Source: Morella rubra | Lineage: Eukaryota; Streptophyta; Magnoliopsida; Fagales; Myricaceae | DNA length: 64,000 bases | Direction: 5' to 3' | NCBI GenBank assembly: GCA_003952965.2 | Contig: RXIC02000065.1 | Location: forward strand, 116,791-180,790 | Shown: one piece after another, positions 1 through 10,313 of the stretch | How the letters are laid out: the number at the start of each line of letters is the position of its first letter | Numbering within the stretch: position 1 is the first letter of the stretch | Translations under genes and position numbers: made by a program | The notes under the pieces: model-generated | Seen by the model: only the letters and a program-made list of their open reading frames with translations | Told to the model about the DNA's origin: nothing | The model's database searches: none

Positions 1-1827
1 CAGAATAATCCTTCGGAGCATTGGGAAATGCATTTGAATGGTAAAGTTTCGGTTCCATAGACCGAGTTCAACTCTCGAATAAGTCTGAATATCGCTCTAT
101 GGCATCCTAAGGGTCAATGTTAAGGAAAAGATTATTAAATGCGTCATAAATGAGGTGTGTGTAAAAGGTGTCAAATACATTACTCAACTTCATCAGGTGG
201 AACAGTGCAGGATTATAGGACTATTAGGAAGATTCTTGCATTCCGAGCCCTCGGCTATACGTGGTTCGAGGACGATGCCAACGAACGAGGATTCTGATGA
301 TAGACAGCAACCCTCGGGGACGTGCAAAATTAGAGCCCTCACCGCAGCGGTCCAGGGTGTTGCCGGCCTTGTTGATTCGGCGGAGGTGTGAAGCATTGAC
401 ACAGAATGAGACCTGCGTGTGAAGAGAATATGGGAAAGGGACGTGGGGAGCGCAGAGAAGATAAGGAAGAATTGCGGCTGGCCCGTGTAGACTCATTACG
501 TGGGAGGAAACCGATGAGGCAGGGGGAGGACTAGAAGAGAGTGCGCATTTCGCAGAGGCCGAGGTCCGAATAGGGGCGGGAAGACCGGAGGGCTGACCAA
601 GGGCGGGAGATTTCGAGCGTTTAGTTCGAGCGCGGAGGAAAGCAGAGCTTGATCAATGGTGGAGCAGGCTTCCAGACGCTTCGAAATCAGAGGAGGCACT
701 CGGGCCGAACGGGGGGCCGCGCGGCGCAATGGCAGTGAGCTGGCGAGGTGGGGGCGGCGGAAAGAGAAGGCTATGGAGGAGGCTCATAAGGTCTACGGTT
801 GGGGTGCCGAGGAGGGGATGGGCGGCTTGCCGGTGACCGCGGGCGTTGTGAAGCCGCAGAAGGCGGCGGAGCGTAGGCCGGTAGAAGTCGGAGCGGAAGG
901 AAGAGAAGTGGTGTCCAAGGCAGGAAAGATAGGGGCCGCGGTTAGTAGAGGACAGTAGGGTGGGAGGCTAGGACCGGGAGCCACTGCCTCTAGAGAGGGA
1001 CGAAACACTAGATTATGGTAGCGTGAGGGCGTGTGAGAAATGATCGCTGTAAAGTGCTTATGACGAGTGGCACTCGGGGGTGACTGCACAGGGGGTGTGC
1101 TGGGGGATGGAGTAAATGATAGGGGGAGCAATAATGCTACGTCAATCTAAGAGAAGGGAGGAGGGACTCGTAAGGGAGCCTGGTAAATGCGATCGGAGTC
1201 CCCGAGGTGCGCAGATGAGAAGAACCGATGCTCGAAGCGGCGCTCGAATCAGTATCAAGGAGGTTGAACTGGGAACTCTGAGGGCCCGTTAGCCTTGAAG
1301 AGACGGGAACCAAGGTTCGCGCGAGGTCGCTGGAACGGGGGGACAGGAACAGGCAGCCGTTTCGCTGCCTGGGAGTGAACGACTGAGGGACCGTAGGTTG
1401 TCCGAGTTCGCTGACGTTCGGGGAGCTGGGAAGCTTGCGAGGCGGCGCGTAGGCTGGGAAGGCACTGTGAAAGTGAGAATCAAAGGGGTCTCGTGAGGCT
1501 CGAGACGGGTGGGACGAGAACCGATGCGCCAAGAAGCGCGGGATGCAACTGACACGAGGGTCTGACGAGTTGAGCACGGTTCGGTCGGTGTTGAGTGAGG
1601 CTTGGAGGATACCTCTGATAGTGCCTTGTTGGATAAAAAGGATGTACGAACAGAAAGCAGAAGATAAGGTAAACAGGGCGACAAAGATGATCAAGGGGAT
1701 GCAAAACATGAAATCATGATACATCAATTGGAAGACATGGGAGACAAACAATAACAAGATATTACGCATAGTACTTTCTAAGGTATGTCGAGTTCCATGG
1801 ATATTGTAGTGCTTTTCCGGAGATTTT
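1..1827 (-). other. Tat element 3' region without recognised domain
   Basis: This GC-richer stretch, purine-rich on the plus strand, follows the integrase in element orientation. Tat elements commonly carry a long region here, between integrase and 3' LTR. Frames up to 210 aa are open on the minus strand (1137-1769) but show no domain I recognise and look like chance openings in skewed sequence. No copy of the 5' LTR is visible, so either the 3' LTR lies to the left of the window or another element begins here. Confidence 0.45.
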
Positions 1828-2760
1828 CTAAGTAATATGTTCCTGGTCGCTTGGCTTCGGTGATGCGATAAGGACCTTCCCAGTTTGGATGGAGCTTACC
1901 TTGTTGTGATCTTTGGTCCCTGTAACACCTTTTTGAGGACTAAATCTCCCAGGATAAGTGGCGGGGTCTGACCTTGGCGTTGTAGTAACTTCATAACTTC
2001 CATGTGAGCGCTCCTTCCTAGCCCTATCCTTCAGCTTTTTCGAGCTTTCTTTTTTCGGGGAACATTTACTCGTGGGGAGAGAGCCCCGATTTCGACTGGG
2101 ATTACTGCTTCGGTTCCATAAGTGAGCCGAACGGTGTTTTTCTCCAGTGGCTGTTCTGACAGTCGTGCGATATGCCCATAGGACTCCGGGTATTTCTTCT
2201 ACCCATAAACTCTTATGGTCGTCGAGCTTTGTCTTGATAAGCTTCAGTAATGACCGGTTTGCCAATTCTACTTGGCCATTAGCTTGTGGGTAATATGGAG
2301 ATGAGTAATGGTTCTCGATGTTGAGTTCCTTACAGAATCCCAGAAATCCTTGTTGTCGAATTGTTTGCCATTGTCAGAGATTATGACTCGAGGTAGCCCG
2401 AAGCGACAGATAATATTCTTCCAAACGAACTTCCGGACATTTTGCTCAGTAATCTTCGCCAGTGGTTCAGCCTCTACCCATTTGGTGAAGTAGTCGATGG
2501 CGACGATCAGAAATTTCAACTGTCTTTGTCCTATTGGGAAAGGCCGAGGATGTCAATTCCCCACTGCATGAAAGGGTATGGAGAGCTTACGATCGTCATT
2601 TTTTCCGTCGGGGCATTTATGAGATTGGCAACCTTTGGCATTTTTCGCATTACACATTTTCCGCGTCGGCATGTAAGGTGGGCCAAAAGAAACCAGCTCG
2701 GACTACTTTTTGAGCTAGTGTACGTGCTCCTGAATGGTTCCCGCAAATCCCTTCATGTAC
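1828..2760 (-). pseudogene. Tat element integrase region (fossil)
   Basis: Minus-strand translations give a retroviral-type integrase core: W-G-I-D-I-L-G, then D-Y-F-T-K-W-V-E-A-E-P-L, then I-S-D-N-G-K-Q-F-D. These cover the first two acidic positions of the D,D-35-E catalytic triad and the surroundings typical of Ty3/gypsy integrases. The domain follows the RNase H domains, which is the Ty3/gypsy order. It is part of the broken Tat element. Confidence 0.85.
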
Positions 2761-3167
2761 TTCACGGAGGGCGTAGTCCGCTTCTCGAGCGTTGAGGCAA
2801 CGTAATAGTGGTTGGGAAAGACTTCGATGGTATAAATTCCCATCTATGATGGTATATCGCGGTGCTATCCTCTTGAATTTCTTGCTTCTGTTGTTTATCT
2901 ACTTCGAGGTCTTCTTCCTGTAGTGTTTCATGATCGGTAACCGCCAATCGCCAGGTTCTACTTCATCAACCGTTCGAACCTTGGATATGATTCCAACGGA
3001 TTGTACGACCTCGTCCTTTGAACGTCATCGCGCTCCTGATACTTCGGTAGCTAATGCATTAGCTCGGGCGTTTTGATCACGAGGGATGTGTTGGATTTCA
3101 AGGGCTTCGAAGCGCTCTTTTACTTCTAAGGCGCGTTTCAAGTAGGCTGCCATCCTTTCATCGGGCT

Positions 3168-3392
3168 TCAAAACTTCCAGTCATTTGTCCTACCACCAAT
3201 TGGGAGTCGGTGTACACACGAAGATTTTCCTCCGAGTACTTCCGCAGTAAGTAATCCGGCTATAAGGGCTTCGTATTCTGCTTCATTGTTCGTGGGGGAG
3301 TATTCTAACTTGATTCCGAATTCGATGCATTCTTCTTCGGGTATTTCGATGACCATCCCTATTCCGGCTTCATGAGTAGACGATCCGTCCAC
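3168..3392 (-). pseudogene. Tat element second (archaeal-type) RNase H (fossil)
   Basis: The minus strand encodes D-G-S-S followed by G-I-G-M-V and then N-N-E-A-E-Y-E-A-L. This is the type I RNase H fold found as an additional domain (aRH) downstream of the normal RNase H in Tat-lineage elements. Its position, between the first RNase H (3467-4013) and the integrase, supports the Tat assignment. It is part of a broken element. Confidence 0.8.
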
Positions 3393-3466
3393 AAAAATTT
3401 GCCACCATTGCGGCTCAGGAGTCTCTTCTTGACATATTGGCGTGGTGAATTCGGTGATGAAATCGG

Positions 3467-4013
3467 CTATGCTTGTCCTTTAATGGCGGTTCGAGGCCGA
3501 TATTCGATGTCAAATTCACCGAGTTCTACTGACCATTTGACTAATCTTCCGATGCGTCCAGGTTTTCCCAAGGTTTGTCTTAACGGGTGATCTGTCAGGA
3601 CAACGATGGAATGAGCTTGGAAGTAGGGTCTGAGTTTTCTTGCCGAGATGATGACAGCCAATGCCAACTTGTCGATGTTGGGATATTGGGGTTCAGGCTC
3701 CTTGCAGGGCTTTGCTCACGTAATATACAGGTCGTTGTACGCCGTTGTCATCTCTTATGAGCACTGTACTTACTGCCGCATCAGAAATAGCGAGATAAAG
3801 GTCCTGGTTCGGGGGAACTGAGAAGCGGTGGATTCGCCAAGTACTTCTTAAGCTCTTCAAAAGCCCCTTGACACTCTTCCGTCCATTCGAAGGTCTTCCG
3901 GAGAGTTTTGAAAAATGGCAGGCATTTGTCTGTAGCTCGGGAGACGAACCTGTTGAGCGCGCTATGCGTCCTGTGAGTCGTTGCATTTCTTTGACATTCT
4001 TAGGTGGTTGCAT
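3467..4013 (-). pseudogene. Tat element first RNase H and connection (fossil)
   Basis: Minus-strand peptides contain Q-R-P-V-Y-Y-V-S-K-A-L and L-R-P-Y-F-Q-A-H...L-T-D-H-P-L, the standard Ty3/gypsy RNase H signatures that follow reverse transcriptase. W-S-V-E-L-G-E-F-D-I-E-Y-R-P-R closes the domain. It is part of the broken element. Confidence 0.85.
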
Positions 4014-4120
4014 GTCCAGGATGGCGTTGATTTTCTCTGGGTTGATTTCGATTCCTCGTTGAGATATAAGGAATCCTAAAAATTTTCCCGAGGAGACCCC
4101 GAAGGCGCATTTTGCTGGAT

Positions 4121-4700
4121 TCAGCGCATCTTATATTTGCGGAGTACGTCAAAAGCTTCGGCAAGATCAGTGATGTGATTCCTTGATTCTCGCGTCTTTA
4201 CCAATAAGTCGTCTACGTAGACTTCCATGTTTCGCCCTATCTGCTTCTGGAACATCAGGTTGACTAACCTTTGATACGTTGCTCCAGCATTTTTCAGTCC
4301 GAAGGGCATTACTTGATAGCAATAAGTGTCCCGGTCTGTTGTGAAGCAGTGCATTCTTGATCCGGCGTGTGCATTTTGATCTGATTGTATCCGGAGAAAG
4401 CGTCCATGAAGCTGAGGAGCTGGTGCCCTACGGTCGAATCAACAAGAGAATCAATTCTCGGGAGAGGGTAGCAATCTTTCGGGCAGGCTTTGTTTAGGTC
4501 GGTATAATCCACACACATCCTCCATTTTCCATTTGCTTTTTTCACCATGACCACGTTTGCCAACCAGCCGGGGTAATTGACTTCTCTGATAAATCGAGAT
4601 TTGAGTAATTTCCCTACTTCCTCTGAATTGCTTGGCTTCTCTCTGGGGCGAAGCTTCTCTTTCGCTGTATGACCGGTTTGACTTCGGGCGTATATTTAAT
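4121..4700 (-). pseudogene. Tat element reverse transcriptase (fossil)
   Basis: The minus strand reads V-M-V-K-K-A-N-G-K-W-R-M-C-V-D-Y-T-D-L-N, then M-D-A-F-S-G-Y-N-Q-I, then M-P-F-G-L-K-N-A-G-A-T-Y-Q-R and Y-V-D-D-L-L-V-K. These are reverse transcriptase blocks in the right order, including the Y-V-D-D catalytic motif. It is part of the broken Tat element. Confidence 0.9.
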
Positions 4701-4781
4701 CTGTGAGTAATGACCTAGGGTCTATTCCCGGCATATCCTCATGCGACCATGCGAAGACCTCACTGTTTGCTCGGAGAAATT

Positions 4782-5599
4782 CTATGAGGCATTTTTTGAA
4801 TCTTCAGACAAGTGGGCGCCGAGTTTTACTGTTCGTTCCTTTGAGTCTGCCCAGAGGGGTATTTCCTCCAACGGTTCTACTGGTTGTGCTCGGAACTCTT
4901 CTCGATGTTCTATGGCCATGGTTTCTACAGTACCTTGGGTATCCGAGAGATAGCAGTTTCTTGCTAGCTTTTGATCTCCTCTTGCTTCTCCTATTCCTGA
5001 TTTGGTTGGAAATTTCATCTTTAAGTGATAAGTTGATACTACAGCACGTAGGCGATTCAGAGTAACCCGTCCTATAATGGCGTTGTAAGAAGATTCTCCT
5101 TCAAGAATCAAAAACTTTACGGAGAGCGAGGCTTCGAGTGGGGGTACTCCGACAGTGAATGGCAATTCTTTTATTCCCAGGCTGAATACTTCGTGACCGG
5201 TGAACCCAGTGAGTCGGTACTTTCTTTTCTCAATGCTTCTCTTCCTAGCTTCATCTGGTCGTACGCGGTGGTGTACAAAATATCGGAGCTTCCGGTGTCG
5301 ATGAGTATGCGCCTGATCTTGTAGTTTCCTATCAGGGCGTCGATCACCAAGGCGTCGTCATGCGGATATTCGATTCCTGCCATATCTTCTAGCGTGAACG
5401 TGATGGGTTTTTCTTCCTTCATCATCGGACGCCGAGGTCCGCTGTTTACTTTTGCAACAAGTAGTCGCCTTGCGTAGGTTTTCCTTGAAGATTTAGACGA
5501 CCCTCCTGCTGCAATGCCTCCAGAAATGACTCTGATTTCGCCTATAGGTCGGGGGCGAGCGTCGTTCCTCCAATCTTTCTCTCTGTCGTGGGACTTCAT
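4782..5599 (-). pseudogene. Tat element aspartic protease (fossil)
   Basis: The minus strand encodes I-L-I-D-T-G-S-S-D-I-L, the aspartic protease active-site motif, followed by Y-N-A-I-I-G-R-V-T-L-N, the C-terminal flap-side motif of plant Ty3/gypsy proteases. It lies between gag and reverse transcriptase, as expected. Broken element. Confidence 0.85.
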
Positions 5600-6930
5600 T
5601 TTGATCTTGCCGAGGTGATCTCTCGTTTCTTCGGTAGGGTCTGAAGCGCTGGTGCTCCGAGGTTCTTGGATCTTTTCGGAAAGGTTCCCCTAGTCTGGTT
5701 GCAGTGAATTGTCGTAAGCGTCCTTGTTGGATGAAGGCTTCTATCTGTCTTTTTAGATGTATGCATTCATCTGTATCATGGCCGTGATCGTTATGAAAGC
5801 GACAGAATTTTCGATCATCCCGTCTATCTGGGTCGGACCGCATTTTTGGAGGCCACTGTATCTCGGGATCGTTTCGAATTTCCATGAGGATTTTTCCTGG
5901 AGACGCGTTGAGAGGTGTGAATTGTAATTTCGGGTAATCTGTTCGCGGCCCGGTTCGCGGGTCCACCTTCTGCTCTTTCTCCATTACGGGATGCCTAGCG
6001 GGAGTTCCTTCTTTTCTTCTTTTGGCAGATATTCCACTTTGATCGACGACTTGTTGCTGGCGGGCAGTCATCATGTCTTCAGCATTCATATACTTTTGCG
6101 CTTTTTCCATGAATTCTCCGAAGGTTTCGGGAGGTTTCTTTCCTAGGGAGAAAGAAAACCTTCCGTCGGCCAAACCAGCTACAATAGCGGTGAGTACCAC
6201 CTTGTCTTCCGGATCTTCCACATTAAGTTTTTCTTGGTTGAACCGCGCCACATAGTCTCGTAGACTTTCGCCTTCCTTCTGTCGAGTGGAGAGGAGATGA
6301 ATGGCCGGTTTTTTTCTGTTTTTTGCTAGCTATGAAATGGCTGACGAAGGCTTTACTGAGCTCCTTGAAGCTTGAGATGGAATTCGGTCTCAGTCTGCTA
6401 AACCATATGCGAGCCGATCCGGCCAGCGTTGTAGGGAACGCTTTGCATTTGATTGCGTCTTGAGTGTCCAGTAGATCCATCTGCGAGCAATAACGTCCAA
6501 ATGATCGAGTGGATCGGTTGTTCCCGTATACTTGTCAACCACTAGGCATGCGGAACTTGGAGGGTAACCGGACCTCCAAAATATTTGGAGTAAATGGGGA
6601 TTCCACTTGGTGCATCATATTTTCCAAGGACGACGGTGGTGGTTTATCCACCTTTTGTCTCATCCGCCCCAACTCTGCTAGGACTTCTTCTAATCTAGCG
6701 TTGACTCTGTCGGTTCCTTCATTCCGTCCAGGTGGGGAAGGTGAGCCTCTTCCGTGTTGTTGGGTATGAACTTCTTCGTCGTGTTTTTCTGGTATCGATA
6801 TTTGTGGCATGCGGGCTTCTCCAGCGTACCTTCCCGGCATGGATGTTTCCCCCGGTTGTCCGTCATTAGGGCCTAGTTCTCGTTCCGTGCTAGTGTGAGA
6901 TTCGTGAACAGTTTCTACTAAGCCTTCCAT
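5600..6930 (-). pseudogene. Tat element gag (fossil)
   Basis: Minus-strand peptides include a capsid-like stretch (D-A-I-K-C-K-A-F-P-T-T-L-A-G-S-A, then W-F-S-R-L-R-P-N-S-I) matching the plant retrotransposon gag domain, and downstream a motif C-R-F-H-N-D-H-G-H-D-T-D-E-C typical of Tat gag proteins. The N-terminal part starting near 6930 is low-complexity and charged. Broken element; gag and protease frames adjoin around 5500-5600. Confidence 0.85.
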
Positions 6931-7035
6931 AACTCGTAAAAAGGGGCTCCCGGAATGGTTCTGGATCGCCTCCTGTCTTCCCCTTGCCTTTACTCTTGGT
7001 GATCACCATAAACCTTTTATCACGAGAACGTAAAC

Positions 7036-7054
7036 GTTCCCACAGACGGCGCCA
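7036..7054 (-). other. Primer-binding site of the Tat element
   Basis: Read on the minus strand this is TGGCGCCGTCTGTGGGAAC, a tRNA-type primer-binding site common in Tat elements. It lies 2 bp inside the 5' LTR edge at 7057. Confidence 0.85.
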
Positions 7055-7056
7055 AC

Positions 7057-8093
7057 TGATAAATCAGTTGATTTATGGCTAATACGTCAGAGTAAATGCA
7101 GCTTGATCTTCCCGTATCCTTTCCTGTAAAACAATAAAAGACCCCGGTCCCGAGATGTGGAACCTCTGAAGCTTAAATTAGTCTTTTACTTTTGTCTGAG
7201 TTTTTGCTATTTTTTCACATAAGAAATCACTTACCTATTTTCATCGTTAGCTTCTCTTTTTATAGCGCTCTTTCCCACGTTTCTTTTTCTTCCTCTAACC
7301 GAGATAGTGGGCAGTTTTTGTTCGTGCTTCGTGATGTCCTTTCCACCTTTTTCCCGGTTATTCGTAACTGCTACGAGTGTAATGGGAGCGTGGTGTCGTG
7401 GCTTATCGTGGGCCGTTAGGTAACTGTTCATAGCATACGTTAAGGCTGGCCAAGTAACCGGTCGGACCGGCCAACCCGGACCGATTTTTGACAAAATCGG
7501 TCCCTTTTCTGATACCGGGTTTACCGGTCCGGTAAACCGGTGTACTCCGGTCCGGTTCCTGGTTACCTATATGGAAAACCGGAACTGGACCGGAGTATAT
7601 CACTCCAAACTGGTCCTTACTGGTAATTTTTTTTTTTTTTAAAAAAGGCAAATATTTTGAAACAAATATTTCATGTAAAAATAGGCCAAAAAATTGATGT
7701 AAAGAAACCCAAAAAATGGTCCCAAAAAGTCCAAAATAAAACCCAAAAAAGGCCTAAAAAAGTAAAAATGCTAAGAGGCTCAAACCAAAAAAGGCCCAAA
7801 ATGTCATGGCCCAAACCGGCCAATCCGGACTGGTGAAACCGGGGGACCGGACCAGACCGGTCTATTAGAATGACCGGTCCGGTCCGGTATGTGCACTTTA
7901 GGTATTGCCGGTTTGGCCGGCCGGACCGGACCGGACCGGCTGGCCATTGGACAGCTCTAGCATACGTAGTGATTTTATCTTTTGGAAAATACGCTACGTG
8001 GGTTGGATTTTAACTGTTGGGCTTTTGAGGAAGTAATCATATTTTTTGGCCCAAATTGGTTTGGCTGGGTGCGATTCAGTATTGGCACCATCA
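7057..8093 (-). mobile_element. 5' LTR of Tat element, split by a hAT insertion
   Basis: The inner edge at 7057 is set by the adjacent primer-binding site; on the minus strand the LTR ends ...TTTATCA. The outer edge at about 8093 (minus strand TGATGGTGCC...) is tentative, because no second LTR is in the window. Without the hAT element (7441-7959) and its duplication the LTR would be about 510 bp. Confidence 0.6.
7441..7959. mobile_element. Non-autonomous hAT-type transposon, 519 bp
   Basis: The element is flanked by an exact 8-bp target duplication GCATACGT (7433-7440 and 7960-7967), the size made by hAT transposases. Its ends are imperfect inverted repeats: TAAGGCTGGCCAAG on the left and, reverse-complemented, TAGAGCTGTCCAAT on the right. 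Both ends carry many copies of the palindromic motif CCGGTCCGG or CCGGACCGG, giving a foldback-like structure around an AT-rich middle. It has no coding capacity. It sits inside the Tat LTR and so is younger than that element. Confidence 0.85.
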
Positions 8094-9018
8094 ATTACTA
8101 TTCCATTCCTTTGCTTTTTTTTTTGCCAAGGAAATCATCTTTGTGGGCCTTTTGAGCAGTGGACTTCTTATTTGGTTAAAATATGTTCTTGTGGACAACC
8201 AATTTTCAGCAAATTTGAGGGACATCGGTAGTAGATATGAACGTGATAAAAGGCTATGGGCTGCACTTTTGACCAATTTTAAAATGGAGTCGTTTTCAGA
8301 AGTAGACTACAGTAAATAGCAACAAAAATTCACAAAATTAATATTTAAAATTTCAAAAAATCTTAGACAAATATTAATATCTTTACTACAAACTCCATCA
8401 ACTTTCTATAATACATTTTCAAAACAAATTCTAACAAATCTTCTCTCTTGATAACATTTTACCAAACTCTAATATTTTTTTATTAAACAAATTACATCAA
8501 AATTATCTCTCTACACCTTTTTACAAATTTTAATAAAAATATTTTAAAATTTTACACCAATTTTTATCTAAAAAAACCTATAAAATCTTTAATTTTCATA
8601 AATATTTTCAAATTTATCAAAAGCCTTAAAAATCTTACTTTTTTTCAATAAAACTAACATTCCTAGCAATATATAAATGTGATGGGAGTTTTATGTATTT
8701 TTAAAATAATGGTGAAAAAAAAAGAAAAGATTAGATTATTCAAATGGTATTTGAGGTGTTACAAATTTAACGGTGTTTGGGAAGTTAAAATTTTAACAAA
8801 ATTTTAATAAAATTTTTTTTATCAAATACAATTCAAAATTTTACTTTTACTTTTATCACTCATTCACCAATTTCAATAACTTTTTTTTTTAACACCAACA
8901 TAAAATTTTAATTTTACTTTTACCAAATACTTAAGTGATTTGCGAATCTGACGGAGGCAAAGCATGAGAATTTCGTACCTCGCACTGTCTGTGCTGTGAA
9001 CGGAACTGAAGCGCTCCC
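8094..9018. other. Upstream region of the U11-48K gene, AT-rich
   Basis: No gene is seen. From about 8290 to 8930 the sequence is extremely AT-rich with runs of A and T. The promoter of the gene starting at 9019 must lie here or just downstream of 8930, but I cannot point to a convincing TATA box. A candidate MITE lies at 8771-8932. Confidence 0.6.
8771..8932. mobile_element. Candidate Tourist-like MITE
   Basis: The left end reads GGTGTTTGGGAAGTTAAAAT and the right end, reverse-complemented, GTATTTGGTAAAAGTAAAAT. TTAA lies at or near both outer edges. The size (about 160 bp), AT-richness and GTGTTTGG terminus resemble Tourist/PIF-Harbinger MITEs, but the ends do not match well. Confidence 0.35.
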
Positions 9019-10313
9019 ATGAACCCTCCTTCGTCGTGGTCTTCTTCTTCTTCTTCTTCCTCCTATACATATTTCTCCAGTCCAGCAAACCCTAGTCCTT
9101 ACCCTAACTCAAATTTCTTGTACTCACAGTCTCAGAACCCTCCACCTCCACCATCAGCTGACCTCTCCACCACACTCTCATCCCTCAGAAACCTCATCCA
9201 CCTCTCCCACCGAACCCTCAGCTCCCTCTTCAGTCTCCTCCCTTCAAAACCCCTAAGTCCCAATCTCATCCCATGCCCCTTCAACCCTCACCATCTCATG
9301 CCCCCTCACTCCCTCTTCCTCCACTCTCTCCGGTGCCATTTCCCTCCACTCCTCTACTCCCTGCATCTCAGTTACCCCGAAACCCTCAAACACCTCAACC
9401 GCACTCCTGTACCTCAACCCTCATTTGATTCCCACTCCGACTCCATTTCGCATCCCCAACTCTGCTTTTCTCTGGACGCTATCGGTGCCAATTTTTTTTA
9501 CGAGAACTGTCCGGGTGTGGTTTGCTTGTCGAATCCAGGTAGTTCGAAGCGCACGTTTACGTTTCCCAGTTTTTTATCCTCCGAATGCGCTGATCTTGTT
9601 CCTAGCTGTGGAGGAGAGATTGAGGGGCTTGGGAAGGAGTGCTCTTTTAAGATTCTTCCGTCGGAGCTGTGGGCGATTAGAAAGGAAACCGAGGCGTGGA
9701 GTGATTATCCGAGTGCCTACACCTACGGTGTTGCTTGTTCTCTTTCGCGAGGGACGAGGATGCTTAGAGAGTTGGATTTGATGGACTGGGTGATTGCCAA
9801 TTCGCCGCGTTATGGTGTTGTGATTGATGTGGCTCTGAGGGACCATATGTTCTCTTTATTTCGGTTGTGCCTCAAGGCAATTGTTAAGGAAGCTCAAAGT
9901 TTTGATCAGGGTCAGATGAGTAAGAATATGAGTACGAACTCTAAGTGTCCCGTATTGGTTCAAGCATTGTTTTGGTTTGCATCTCAGCTTTCTATTCTGT
10001 ACGGGGAAAGGAATGCCAGCCTCTTTTCTATTAACATGCTCAAGCAATGTATAGTAGAGGCTGCTGCACTGGGCTTGTTGATATTCCCATTGGAGCAAAA
10101 GGTGGCCGAGTCTCCTACTTTGGCCGAAGAGGCTTCTCCTTCTAAGAATTTGGTTGCGGGTGACAGTGATATTAGGGATGCCAAACCACTTGATCGTATT
10201 GTTACTGGAAAGGCGGTTTTTGTTTCACAAGTCCGGGCAGCGATTGCTGCATTGCATGAAAGGGCCTTGGTTGAGGAGAAGATTAAGGCTTTACGAGTAT
10301 CTCAACCACTTAC
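9019..10313 (+). CDS. SNRNP48: U11-48K exon 1
   Basis: This exon holds residues 1-431 plus two bases of the next codon, including the CHHC zinc finger at residues 85-105. The donor is C|GTAAGTG at 10314, a strong U2-type site. Without splicing the frame would end at the TAA that lies inside the donor itself. A TTC repeat near the start encodes a serine run. Confidence 0.9.

Larger units (their letters stand above)
1..8093 (-). mobile_element. Ty3/gypsy LTR retrotransposon, Tat (Retand-like) lineage, fossil
   Basis: An old LTR retrotransposon lies on the minus strand, with its 5' LTR at the high-coordinate end and its 3' end running off the left edge of the window. The parts seen, in element order, are 5' LTR, primer-binding site, gag, protease, reverse transcriptase, two RNase H-like domains and integrase, then about 1.8 kb without a recognised domain. 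The gag motif with C-R-F-H...G-H-D-T-D-E-C and the second, archaeal-type RNase H between the first RNase H and integrase are known marks of the Tat lineage. The element is broken in several places and cannot be active. No 3' LTR is seen, so its age cannot be read from LTR divergence. Confidence 0.9.

Noticed and set aside
1137-1769. 210-codon open frame on the minus strand with a hydrophobic start
   Set aside because: It overlaps other long frames in strongly purine-skewed sequence at the end of the Tat element and has no recognisable domain, so it is probably open by chance.
9574-9846. Antisense frames inside U11-48K exon 1
   Set aside because: They are shadows of the well-supported plus-strand exon with the CHHC finger.
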